Shown here: positions 23,945 through 30,750 of the stretch, one piece after another
Layout: every line of letters starts with the position of its first letter
Position numbering within the stretch: the stretch's first letter is position 1
DNA from: F23-B02 sp963625655
Lineage (GTDB): Bacteria > Bacillota > Clostridia > Oscillospirales > Oscillospiraceae
Assembly (NCBI GenBank): GCA_963625655.1
Contig: CAVFTS010000022.1
Span: forward strand, 1 to 30,750
DNA: 30,750 bases
Direction of reading: 5' to 3'
Notes under the pieces: model-generated
Database searches by the model: none
The model's input: only the letters and a program-made list of their open reading frames with translations
What the model was told of the DNA's origin: nothing
Position numbers and translations under genes: made by a program

Positions 23945-25647
23945 TACTCTATACCGTCAAGGTCGGCATTGCGGAGCCATTCGTCTGCCGCAAGGCACAC
24001 GCCCTCAAGGCATTTCCCGTCAAACGGACTTTGAAGTCCCGCCTCGGAAAGCAGCTCGGTAAAGAGCTTGCTTCCGCCGAAGGAGGAATACTTCATATAG
24101 TGCTTCCACGCATCGGGCAGATCCTTCATTATCATAGCCCAAAACTCAAGCGCAACGGTCTGCGCAAGGCAGTAATCAATATAGTAGAAGGGACTGGAAT
24201 ATATGTGGTGCTGTCTCTGCCAGCCCTCGCCCTCGGCGTAGAACGGGATCTCGCCGTCAAGCTTCGCCCACGGCATATACACGCCCAAAAGCTCCTTCCA
24301 AACGGCGTGACGCTCGGCGGGAGTAAGCTCCGGCTTTTCGTACACGACGTGCTGGAAGTGGTCGACCATCGTTCCGTAGGGTATAAATGTTATCGCACCC
24401 GAAAGGTGGCTGTATTTAAACTTGCGGGTATCGTCTCCGAAGAAGCCCTCCGACCACGGCCATGCGAAAAATTCCATGGACATGGAATGCACCTCGCACG
24501 CCTCAAGTGACGGCCACACGGCAGAAAGCGGTACTCTCTTGCGGTTGAGCCATGCGGCAAAGGCGTGTCCCGCCTCATGCGTCACGGTCTCGACGTCGTC
24601 ACGGGTGCCGTTGAAGTTTGCGAAGATAAACGGCGCTTCGTAGTCCGGAATGCTGGTGCAGTAACCGCCGCCCTCCTTGCCCTCGGTGGAAAGCACGTCC
24701 ATGAGCTTATCGTCAAGCATCATGTTAAAGAACTCGGAGGTCTCCGGCGAAAGCTCGTCGTAGAACCTTTTACCGTGCGCAAGTATCGCATCGGCGTCGC
24801 CCTGCGGCTTTGCGTTGCCGGATCTGAAGGTCAGCGCATTGTCGGCAAAGCTCATAGGATAGCTCTTGCCGAGGCGCTTTGCCTGATCTCTGTAAATTTT
24901 GTCCGCAACGGGGACTATGTACTTCACGACGGCGGAGCGGAACTTTTCCACGTCTTCCTTCGTGTAGCAGTTGCGGTTCATGCGGTAGTAGCCGAGCTCA
25001 ACGTAATTTTCATAGCCGAGCTTCCTGCCCATCGTGTCACGCAGACGGACAAGCTCGTCATATATCCCGTCGAGCCGCTCCTGATTGTCCTTATACCACT
25101 GCCCCTCCGCCTTCCATGCGGCAAGACGCAGCGCATCGTCGGCGTCGTTTTTAAAGGGTTGTATCTGACTTATGGTATACACTCCGCCGTTGAAGGGTAT
25201 CTGAGCGGAGGCAAGCAGCTTTTCATACTCCTGCGTAAGATCGCTCTCCGCCTGCAGCTCCGGAATGATCTCCGGCGAAAAGCTCTTGAGTGCGATCTCG
25301 GCGTTTATGAACAGGACCTCTCCGAAGTCCTCGGAAAACTCCTTGCGGAAGGGACTTTTGAGCAACGCCTCGGTCCACTTCTGATTGTACTCCTCGACCT
25401 CCGGCAGCGCATTGTTGAAGAATTTCTTCTCCTCGTCGTAAAAAGCGTCCCTCGTGTCGATGGAATGGCGGATATATGCAAGGTTCACAAGCGTGTCAAG
25501 ATGGCGCTGAAGCTCGTCATACTCAAGAAAGACCTTTTTCGCCTCGTCATAGCTTTCGGCGGCTTCAAGCCTTACGGTAAGCTCGCATATGCTCTTTTTG
25601 CACGTCTCCATGTCCGGGCGGCCGTACGGCATCTTTCCGAATTCCAT
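23944..25647 (-). CDS. pepF: Oligoendopeptidase F-type zinc metallopeptidase (M3B)
   Basis: The 567-residue M3-family oligopeptidase has the zinc motif HEAGH at about 357-361 in VTHEAGHAFAAW, with a downstream Glu-rich segment (ACEVHSMSMEF) that supplies the third ligand. It cleaves short peptides in the cytoplasm, a fitting partner for the Opp importer encoded after it. Start 25647 is chosen because AAAGGG lies upstream at the right distance, and the promoter lies at 25727-25755; a longer reading frame to 25848 would run through that promoter. The length equals that of other M3B enzymes of about 560-600 residues. Confidence 0.93.
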   Translation of the reverse strand: MEFGKMPYGRPDMETCKKSICELTVRLEAAESYDEAKKVFLEYDELQRHLDTLVNLAYIRHSIDTRDAFYDEEKKFFNNALPEVEEYNQKWTEALLKSPFRKEFSEDFGEVLFINAEIALKSFSPEIIPELQAESDLTQEYEKLLASAQIPFNGGVYTISQIQPFKNDADDALRLAAWKAEGQWYKDNQERLDGIYDELVRLRDTMGRKLGYENYVELGYYRMNRNCYTKEDVEKFRSAVVKYIVPVADKIYRDQAKRLGKSYPMSFADNALTFRSGNAKPQGDADAILAHGKRFYDELSPETSEFFNMMLDDKLMDVLSTEGKEGGGYCTSIPDYEAPFIFANFNGTRDDVETVTHEAGHAFAAWLNRKRVPLSAVWPSLEACEVHSMSMEFFAWPWSEGFFGDDTRKFKYSHLSGAITFIPYGTMVDHFQHVVYEKPELTPAERHAVWKELLGVYMPWAKLDGEIPFYAEGEGWQRQHHIYSSPFYYIDYCLAQTVALEFWAMIMKDLPDAWKHYMKYSSFGGSKLFTELLSEAGLQSPFDGKCLEGVCLAADEWLRNADLDGIE

Positions 25648-25726
25648 CTTTTTCACCCTTTCTCGGCATCGCTTTAAATCGGTAATGTGTCGACAAGCAC
25701 AAATGTCCATAGAATAAAGATAAATC

Positions 25727-25755
25727 ATTATAGCATGGATTTTTCTGTTTAGCAA
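25727..25755 (-). promoter_or_regulatory. Predicted promoter of the pepF operon
   Basis: On the minus strand, TTGCTA (25755-25750) and a perfect TATAAT (25732-25727) are spaced by 17 bp, giving a leader of about 70 nt before the pepF ATG. Confidence 0.7.
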
Positions 25756-25873
25756 TGTGCAAAATGCGTTTTTTTCAGCAAGTTTCTGCCGTTCGGGGGT
25801 CTGCATCTGTACAATTTGTATTAAATGTACAAAATTGCATACGATCATGCGCAGAAAATGCGGCTGTCCAAGC

Positions 25874-25902
25874 TTGTCAAGCGGACGCTTTTAGCTTATA
25901 AT
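25874..25902 (+). promoter_or_regulatory. Predicted promoter of the coiled-coil membrane protein gene
   Basis: TTGTCA (25874-25879) and a perfect TATAAT (25897-25902) are spaced by 17 bp, 49 bp before the ATG at 25951. It is divergent from the pepF promoter. Confidence 0.75.
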
Positions 25903-25950
25903 GGCGCTAATTATTTATATATAAAATAATACAGATGGGGAGAGTTTAAA

Positions 25951-26334
25951 ATGAGAAAAAAAGCGGAAACAACGGCAAACGAGCTTCAGCTTTCAATACA
26001 ACCCATACCGTCCGGCGCTCTTGAGGAGCTGCTGGCCGCTGAGCTTATGCGCAGCGGCAAGCTCAGCGTCCGCAAGGCATTGCAGCTTATCCGCAAGGTG
26101 GACTTCAAAAAGGCGCTCATCGTCTCCGGAGCAGCCGCAGCCGCAGTGTCAGTCGTGAACCTTACGGGGAAGTATCGCTTCTGCAAGTCCGTGGTGTCGG
26201 GCGAGCTTAAAAAGCAGCTTGCGCCCGTAAACAAAAAGCTTGACGAGCTGCAAAAGCAGAACCTTGAACTCCGGAAGCAGCTTGATGAAATAAACGGCGT
26301 TGAGCCTGCCCCCTCCGTCAAAAAGCACCGCTGA
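25951..26334 (+). CDS. Small membrane protein with C-terminal coiled coil, unknown function
   Basis: The 127-residue protein has a polar N-terminal half, an Ala-rich hydrophobic segment (about 56-70, VSGAAAAAVSVVNL) and a heptad-like coiled coil (about 82-113, with repeated Leu at KKLDELQKQNLELRKQLDE). It has a GGGGAG ribosome site 6-7 nt before the ATG and its own strong promoter. No family is recognised. The next promoter begins 40 bp downstream, so it need not be co-transcribed with the tyrosine-kinase genes. Confidence 0.75.
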   Translation: MRKKAETTANELQLSIQPIPSGALEELLAAELMRSGKLSVRKALQLIRKVDFKKALIVSGAAAAAVSVVNLTGKYRFCKSVVSGELKKQLAPVNKKLDELQKQNLELRKQLDEINGVEPAPSVKKHR

Positions 26335-26373
26335 ACCGAAAATGCAGTATGTTCGCTGATTTTCATCCAAATA

Positions 26374-26402
26374 TTGACGAAAAAGCAATCGCATGATATA
26401 CT
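26374..26402 (+). promoter_or_regulatory. Predicted promoter of the right CpsC-CpsD-CpsB operon
   Basis: TTGACG (26374-26379) and TATACT (26397-26402) are spaced by exactly 17 bp, 52 bp upstream of the CpsC-like start. Confidence 0.75.
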
Positions 26403-26453
26403 AAATCAGATTTACAGAATTATTATAAATGAAAGACGAGATATATAAATTCG

Positions 26454-27245
26454 ATGGACAACAACAACAACGAAGACTTTATCACTTTATCACAGCTTCT
26501 CAAACTCTTATTCCGCAAGTCTTGGCTTATCGCCATTGCGGCGATCGTTTGTGCTGCGGTCGTTTTTCTTGTGACCTTCTTTTTTGTCACGCCGCAGTAT
26601 GAAGCGGACGTGAAGGTATACGTCAACAACAGCTCTCTGTCCATAGGCTCCGCAAGCTTCAGCATTTCAAGCTCGGAAATATCTGCCGCTCAGAGCCTTG
26701 TGGACACCTATGTCGTCATCCTCAACAGCCGTTCCACGCTCGATGAACTCGTTTCACGCACCGATCTCGGCTATACCGTCGAGGAGCTCAGCAGAATGAT
26801 AACCGCCGAGGCCGTCAACGAAACCGAGATTTTCAAGATCACGGTCACTTCACCCAAGCCGGAGGATTCGGCGAAGATCGCCAATGCCATTGCGCTCATC
26901 CTCCCCGCAAAGATCGCAGACACCGTGGAGGGCAGCTCCGTGCGTATCGTTGACTACGCTCAGACTCCCACCAAGATGTCTTCTCCCAGTTACACCGAAA
27001 ACACCGCATTAGGCTTTGTGGTGGGGCTGGTTTTAAGCTCTGCCATCATTGTGTGTCTCGACCTTCTCGACAACTCCGTCAGAAGCGAAGATTACCTCAC
27101 CGAGGTCTATCCCGACATCCCGCTGCTCACCGTTATTCCCGACGCCGCTCCGGGCAAGGAGTACGGATATTACAAAAAGCGCGGCTACTACAAAAGAATC
27201 CATTACAGTGATTACGCAAAGCAGCACGGAGGTGAGGCAAGATGA
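26454..27245 (+). CDS. cpsC: CpsC/CapA-type chain-length regulator and kinase activator
   Basis: This 263-residue Wzz-family membrane protein has TM1 at about 24-45, an extracellular domain, TM2 at about 187-206 and a cytoplasmic end that activates the CpsD kinase. Unusually, the C-terminal 30 residues hold seven tyrosines (YGYYKKRGYYK then HYSDY), similar in style to kinase phosphorylation tails. The ribosome site is weak (only scattered purines before the ATG), although the promoter is good. It overlaps cpsD by 4 bp (ATGA). It differs from the left locus, where the equivalent domain is fused to the kinase. Confidence 0.9.
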   Translation: MDNNNNEDFITLSQLLKLLFRKSWLIAIAAIVCAAVVFLVTFFFVTPQYEADVKVYVNNSSLSIGSASFSISSSEISAAQSLVDTYVVILNSRSTLDELVSRTDLGYTVEELSRMITAEAVNETEIFKITVTSPKPEDSAKIANAIALILPAKIADTVEGSSVRIVDYAQTPTKMSSPSYTENTALGFVVGLVLSSAIIVCLDLLDNSVRSEDYLTEVYPDIPLLTVIPDAAPGKEYGYYKKRGYYKRIHYSDYAKQHGGEAR

Positions 27246-27982
27246 AAAACAGCGCAAAATCATCGTCCCCCGCCGTTTCAAACGACAAGGGTCTGATTTT
27301 TACAGACGAACTCAGCTTTGCGGCGCTTGAGGCCTACAAGCTTCTGCGCACCAACATAATGTTTTCCTTCCCCGGCAACGAAGGCTGCCGTGTGGTCGGT
27401 ATCTCCAGCTCCGTCCGAGGCGAAGGAAAAAGCACCACCGCCTGCAATCTTGCCTACGTTCTCAGTCAAACAGGCAAAAAAATTCTGCTCATCGACGGTG
27501 ACCTGCGTCTGCCCTCGGTGTTTACCAAGCTATCTATTAAGCAGGCTCCCGGCTTGTCCAATCTGCTTGTCTCCAAAAGCGGCACCGTCGGTATTGTGAG
27601 CTGCAAATCCGCTCCGGGGCTCGATATTCTGCCCTCCGGCGATTGCCCTCCCAACCCCTCGGAGCTGCTCAGTTCCGAAAGAATGGCCCAGCTCCTTGAA
27701 ACCTTTAAGGGTGACTATGAGTATATAATCGTTGACCTGCCTCCGATTTCCGATGTCACCGATGCGCTCGCCATTTCCAAGTTCCTTGACGGAATAGTTA
27801 TGGTCGTCCGCAACGGTGTCGTAGATAAGAGCGAGCTTGCCGACGCTCTCCGTCAGCTCAAGCTCTGCTCCGTGCGGATTCTCGGCTTTGCGTTCAGGGA
27901 CGCTGCCGAGAGCAAAAAGGGCTACGGTAAAAAGTACGGCAAATATTACAAGGACTACTACTCCGCAGGCAACAAGAAATGA
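27242..27982 (+). CDS. cpsD: CpsD-type tyrosine autokinase (BY-kinase)
   Basis: The 246-residue cytoplasmic BY-kinase has Walker A RGEGKST (59-65), Walker A' LLIDGDL (82-88) and Walker B YIIVDLPP (161-168). The N-terminal EAYKLLRTNI motif (30-39) is the oligomerisation and activation helix typical of the family. The tail has six tyrosines (228-240: GYGKKYGKYYKDYY). GGAGG lies upstream of the ATG, which overlaps the cpsC stop. It should autophosphorylate the tail when bound to CpsC and be reset by the CpsB phosphatase encoded next, whose gene also overlaps by 4 bp. Confidence 0.93.
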   Translation: MKNSAKSSSPAVSNDKGLIFTDELSFAALEAYKLLRTNIMFSFPGNEGCRVVGISSSVRGEGKSTTACNLAYVLSQTGKKILLIDGDLRLPSVFTKLSIKQAPGLSNLLVSKSGTVGIVSCKSAPGLDILPSGDCPPNPSELLSSERMAQLLETFKGDYEYIIVDLPPISDVTDALAISKFLDGIVMVVRNGVVDKSELADALRQLKLCSVRILGFAFRDAAESKKGYGKKYGKYYKDYYSAGNKK

Positions 27983-28650
27983 TCGACTTTCACTCTCATT
28001 TTTTGCCGAACATGGACGACGGCAGCAGAAGCATCGAGGAATCCTGCGCCATGCTAAGGGAAAGCGCAAGGCAGGGCGTGACCCTCATTGTCGCAACGCC
28101 GCACTTTTATTCTGCAATGGAAGCGCCTGAATCCTTTTTGCGGCGGCGCAGAGAGGCATTTGAACGCATAGGATCCGACAGCGAATTTCCGAAGATACTT
28201 TTAGGCGCCGAGGTGGCATACTTTCACGGCATCAGCCGCTGCGACTGCCTTGACGGGCTCAACGTCGGCGGAACGAAGCTTTTGCTCCTGGAGATGCCCT
28301 TTGAGCCGTGGACAAATGCCGTCGTTGACGATGTTTGCTCGATTGATAAGCTGACAGGCTTTACCCCCGTGCTGGCTCACTATGAACGCTATCGGAAATT
28401 CTCCGGCTTTGCAGAACATATGTCGGTGCTGCGCTCTGCGGGAGTCCTCGTGCAGAGCAATGCCGAGAATTTCATCGGGCACTTCAGTTCACGCAGAGCC
28501 GTCAAAAGTCTGTCGGCAGGAAAGATCGATTTTGTAGGCTCCGACTGTCACAACATGAGTTCCCGTGCGCCGAACATGGCGGCTGCCGCAAAAAAAGCAC
28601 CGGAAATCGCAAAAATCGAAATTCCCGGCAGCTTGACAATAAAGCCATAA
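27979..28650 (+). CDS. cpsB: CpsB-type PHP phosphotyrosine phosphatase (second copy)
   Basis: This is a 223-residue PHP-domain phosphatase with HSH (His5, His7), ATPH (His42), GAEVAY (Glu78), AHYERY (His134) and SDCH (Asp189, His191). All metal ligands are kept, but the usual AHPERY motif reads AHYERY, with Tyr135 in place of Pro. It shares fold and motifs with the phosphatase of the left operon but is clearly diverged, so each probably serves its own kinases. The start codon overlaps the cpsD stop (ATGA). Confidence 0.9.
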   Translation: MIDFHSHFLPNMDDGSRSIEESCAMLRESARQGVTLIVATPHFYSAMEAPESFLRRRREAFERIGSDSEFPKILLGAEVAYFHGISRCDCLDGLNVGGTKLLLLEMPFEPWTNAVVDDVCSIDKLTGFTPVLAHYERYRKFSGFAEHMSVLRSAGVLVQSNAENFIGHFSSRRAVKSLSAGKIDFVGSDCHNMSSRAPNMAAAAKKAPEIAKIEIPGSLTIKP

Positions 28651-28686
28651 AATGTTTAAATATTACTGTACTGACAAGGTTTAACT

Positions 28687-29274
28687 ATGAGTAAGAAGCA
28701 CATAATTATAATCGTCGCCGTCCTGCTTCTGTTTTCTGCTGCGCTGTTTTTTGCAAGGCTTCAGGACAACGGTCAGAAAATTGAGTTTGAGGGCGGTATG
28801 CCGGCGATAGTTTCCAAAGAGTCGGCGTCCGATGATGTTCCCGTATCTCCCGATCCCACTCAGTCGCAGGATGTTATCAGCTATGACCCCGAAGAGTCTG
28901 ATGACTCCGACATTCTTGAGAAGCAGGCACGTATAAGAGAGCTTATACTCAACGTGTACGCTCTGCGTGACTACTATGTTACTAAGCTTCATTCCATGGA
29001 GTCTGATGCAAAGGCCGAGTATTTCGCCTTGCCGGAGGAGGAACGCACACAGGATAATAAGGAAGCGATCGCAACCCGGTATATCAACTCCGCATACAGT
29101 CTCGAAAAAGAATGTGACGCAAGGATCGAAGCGATTTGCAGTGAGCTCGGAGAGCTTCTTTTTGAAACGAACGGCGACTTTTCCCTCGTGAACAAGGTGA
29201 GATACAGCTATGCTTCCGAAAAAGCGGCAATGAAGGATGAAATCACTCAAACATATGCAGAATTCTTTAAATAA
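28687..29274 (+). CDS. Membrane-anchored extracellular protein of unknown function
   Basis: The 195-residue protein has an N-terminal hydrophobic helix (about 5-23, after KK) without a lipobox, an acidic linker rich in Asp, Ser and Pro (45-75), and a helical C-terminal part (about 76-195) with many Glu, Lys and Tyr residues. It is probably anchored with its body outside. Only a weak AAGG site precedes the ATG, so it may depend on read-through translation from the upstream genes. It is 36 bp after cpsB and 26 bp before the SLH gene, so it is likely part of the same transcript. No family is recognised. Confidence 0.75.
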   Translation: MSKKHIIIIVAVLLLFSAALFFARLQDNGQKIEFEGGMPAIVSKESASDDVPVSPDPTQSQDVISYDPEESDDSDILEKQARIRELILNVYALRDYYVTKLHSMESDAKAEYFALPEEERTQDNKEAIATRYINSAYSLEKECDARIEAICSELGELLFETNGDFSLVNKVRYSYASEKAAMKDEITQTYAEFFK

Positions 29275-29300
29275 GTAGTAATACTTGAGGAGGTCTCAAA

Positions 29301-30446
29301 ATGAAGAAACTGAAAGCTTTTTTGTGCATGGCGCTGGTACTGTGCATGATAGTTTCTATCGCACCGTTCAGCGTTCTTGCCGACAGTCAGCCCGTTAAGT
29401 TTACAGACATCGAAAACTGGGCTGCCGACCACGACGGCAAACCTCATTGGGCAGCTAAGTGGATCCTCTACTGGTCCAACCAGCCCGCAGCAGACGGTAA
29501 CGGCTACGTTATCGGCGGCTATCCGGACGGCACCTTCAAGCCCAACGCTCAGATCACCAGAGGCGCAGTTGCGGCGATCCTTGACAGAGTTCACGGTTTT
29601 GAAAGAACCGGCAGCGTCAAGGATTTCAGCGACGTACCCAAGTCCCACACTTTCTATGACGCCATAATGGAATGTGCGGATAACGGCGTTATCCTCGGCT
29701 ACGGCGATGCCGCTAACACCTTCCGCCCCGGCAACAACATCTCCCGTCAGGCTGCTATCGCTATGATTGCACGCTGCGCAATGACCGACGAAAACTATGC
29801 CGAGTTCTCGGATAAAGCAGCCTGCAAGGCCTATCTTGCTTCCCTTTGGTCCGACTATGCGCAGATCGCCGAGGACTACTACGCCGAGTTCTGCTTCCTT
29901 GCAAAGTACGGCAACCTTCAGGGTTACCTCGACGGTACCGTGAGGCCCGTCCGCAACATCAGCCGTGCAGAATTTGTTAAGCTGCTCTACGCATCCATCA
30001 ATGACGACTCCAACGTCTATAAGCTCAATGTGAGCATTGCCGACAACAAGGGCAACACCGTCGCCGACACCGCACTTTACCTCACCTCAAATGAGAATGT
30101 TCTTGAGACTCTCGTTCCCATGATCGTTGCGCACAGAAATGATTTCAAAGACAAATTCCCCTCTCCCGATATGCGCAAGATCCTCGACGAAGGCGTTGTC
30201 ATAGCAAAGGCCGGCTTCGCAAACAACTGGGACGCCGAGCATCTTAAGGCATGGCAGAATTATGTGAACACCTACTACGAAAACATCGGCGGTGAAAATT
30301 CCGCAAAAGACCTCTTCGCAGATACTTCATCCACCATCGGCAGCATGACCCCCTCGAAGGGCTACGTCATGACCTTCAAGGACACCTATGAAGGCCGCAC
30401 CGATGTTGTGTACACAGTCACCATCACTTCTGAAATAATGGACTGA
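29301..30446 (+). CDS. Secreted SLH-domain surface protein
   Basis: The 381-residue precursor has a Sec signal peptide (residues 1-27, cleavage likely after VLA). Three S-layer homology motifs follow: GGYPDGTFKPNAQITRGA (72-89), GYGDAANTFRPGNNISRQ (133-150) and GYLDGTVRPVRNISRAE (208-224). The remaining 150 residues form a unique domain without a known motif. SLH domains bind secondary cell-wall polysaccharide, so the protein is expected at the cell surface. A strong GAGGAGG site precedes the ATG. It is the last gene of the right operon, before a hairpin array. The first SLH motif is preceded by an atypical Trp-rich stretch. Confidence 0.9.
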   Translation: MKKLKAFLCMALVLCMIVSIAPFSVLADSQPVKFTDIENWAADHDGKPHWAAKWILYWSNQPAADGNGYVIGGYPDGTFKPNAQITRGAVAAILDRVHGFERTGSVKDFSDVPKSHTFYDAIMECADNGVILGYGDAANTFRPGNNISRQAAIAMIARCAMTDENYAEFSDKAACKAYLASLWSDYAQIAEDYYAEFCFLAKYGNLQGYLDGTVRPVRNISRAEFVKLLYASINDDSNVYKLNVSIADNKGNTVADTALYLTSNENVLETLVPMIVAHRNDFKDKFPSPDMRKILDEGVVIAKAGFANNWDAEHLKAWQNYVNTYYENIGGENSAKDLFADTSSTIGSMTPSKGYVMTFKDTYEGRTDVVYTVTITSEIMD

Positions 30447-30472
30447 TAAAGTCCTTAATAACATTAAAGTAA

Positions 30473-30502
30473 ACGCACCGCAGGGGTTTCCTGCGGTGCG
30501 TC
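30473..30502 (+). terminator. Hairpin after the SLH gene
   Basis: Arms CGCACCGCAGG and CCTGCGGTGCG form an 11-bp perfect stem with a short loop, 27 bp after the stop codon. No T tract follows directly, but a second 16-bp perfect stem with an A6/T6 core follows at 30505-30540, so the pair probably ends transcription. Confidence 0.65.
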
Positions 30503-30700
30503 TCAGCGTGCAAAAAAGTCATGCGACTTTTTTGCACGCTTCAAAACACGCCACGTTTTTTGTGAAGCGTTGCTTCACGAAAAACCTCGCTATGCTCGTC
30601 AAAACGCCTGAGTTATGTGAAACAAATTTTCACATAACTCAGGCGTTTTTGATGGCTATAATCCAATTTGAGGCGGGACCTTTCTCGCTGCGGCTCGGTC
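30473..30700 (-). repeat. Multi-hairpin intergenic repeat, copy B (inverted)
   Basis: Read on the minus strand, the order is the same as in copy A: GGTCCCGC and TTGGATTATAGCCATC (about 30651-30680), an 18-bp perfect stem (30605-30622 with 30628-30645), linker GACGAGCATAGCGAG, a 14-bp stem with one wobble (30555-30568 with 30572-30585), a 16-bp perfect stem (30505-30520 with 30525-30540) and the hairpin at 30473-30502. Linkers match copy A almost exactly while stem sequences differ. The 300 bp after the SLH gene contain no supported ORF. Confidence 0.7.
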
Positions 30701-30701
30701 A

Positions 30702-30748
30702 CGGTGCGGCTCTGACATGCCCCCGGCATGTCATTCACTACCGCACCG
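30702..30748. repeat. Nested inverted repeats at the window edge
   Basis: An outer 8-bp pair (CGGTGCGG at 30702-30709, CCGCACCG at 30741-30748) encloses an inner 8-bp perfect hairpin (GACATGCC at 30714-30721, GGCATGTC at 30725-30732, loop CCC). It adjoins repeat copy B and may belong to it or to a neighbouring element outside the window. Confidence 0.6.
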
Positions 30749-30750
30749 CC

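Overview
The window looks like a chromosomal segment of a GC-rich, Gram-positive-type anaerobe of the Clostridia (Oscillospiraceae/Ruminococcaceae-like). This is an inference from strong GGAGG ribosome sites, sigma-A type promoters, a lipoprotein peptide-binding protein, PHP-type CpsB phosphatases, an SLH-domain protein and M3B oligopeptidase; no rRNA or other marker gene is present to fix the taxon. Nearly all of the window is coding, with 26 genes supported as intact plus one small disrupted gene. No tRNA, rRNA, CRISPR array or phage gene was seen.

Region 1 (about 117-9999, minus strand) is one eight-gene operon with a promoter near 9972-9999 and a terminator at 117-141. In transcription order it encodes an ABC exporter, a signal-peptidase-like Ser/His protease, a CpsB-type phosphotyrosine phosphatase, a membrane-anchored Ig-like protein, two Wzc-like fused chain-length regulator/tyrosine kinases with tyrosine-rich tails, and a PglF/PglE-like pair that should make a UDP-4-amino-4,6-dideoxy sugar. 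It is a regulatory and precursor-synthesis module for a surface glycan; no glycosyltransferase, flippase or polymerase is in view.

Region 2 (10050-12700, minus) holds a purine permease of the NCS2/AzgA type, with tandem terminators behind it and a terminator-like hairpin in its leader, and a LysR regulator. Region 3 (12800-15760, plus) holds a small membrane-protein gene that appears to be broken by a 116-bp insertion flanked by 8-bp direct repeats, then a multi-hairpin intergenic repeat, then an amino-acid permease and an alpha/beta hydrolase in one operon.

Region 4 (15779-25755, minus) is peptide nutrition: the oligopeptidase gene pepF with a small membrane protein, then oppA-B-C-D-F and a small membrane protein. 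OppC carries an unusual insertion of roughly 200 residues, and the oppA-oppB gap is strongly palindromic.

Region 5 (25870-30500, plus) holds a coiled-coil membrane protein and a second tyrosine-phosphorylation module in the split Firmicute form (CpsC, CpsD, CpsB), followed by an anchored unknown protein and an SLH-domain surface protein. The window ends in a second copy, inverted, of the multi-hairpin repeat; a more diverged third copy may lie at its start. The most unusual observations are this modular hairpin repeat family, the insertion that can be removed on paper to restore a 111-residue reading frame, and the coexistence of fused and split tyrosine-kinase modules with repeat-built tyrosine tails.
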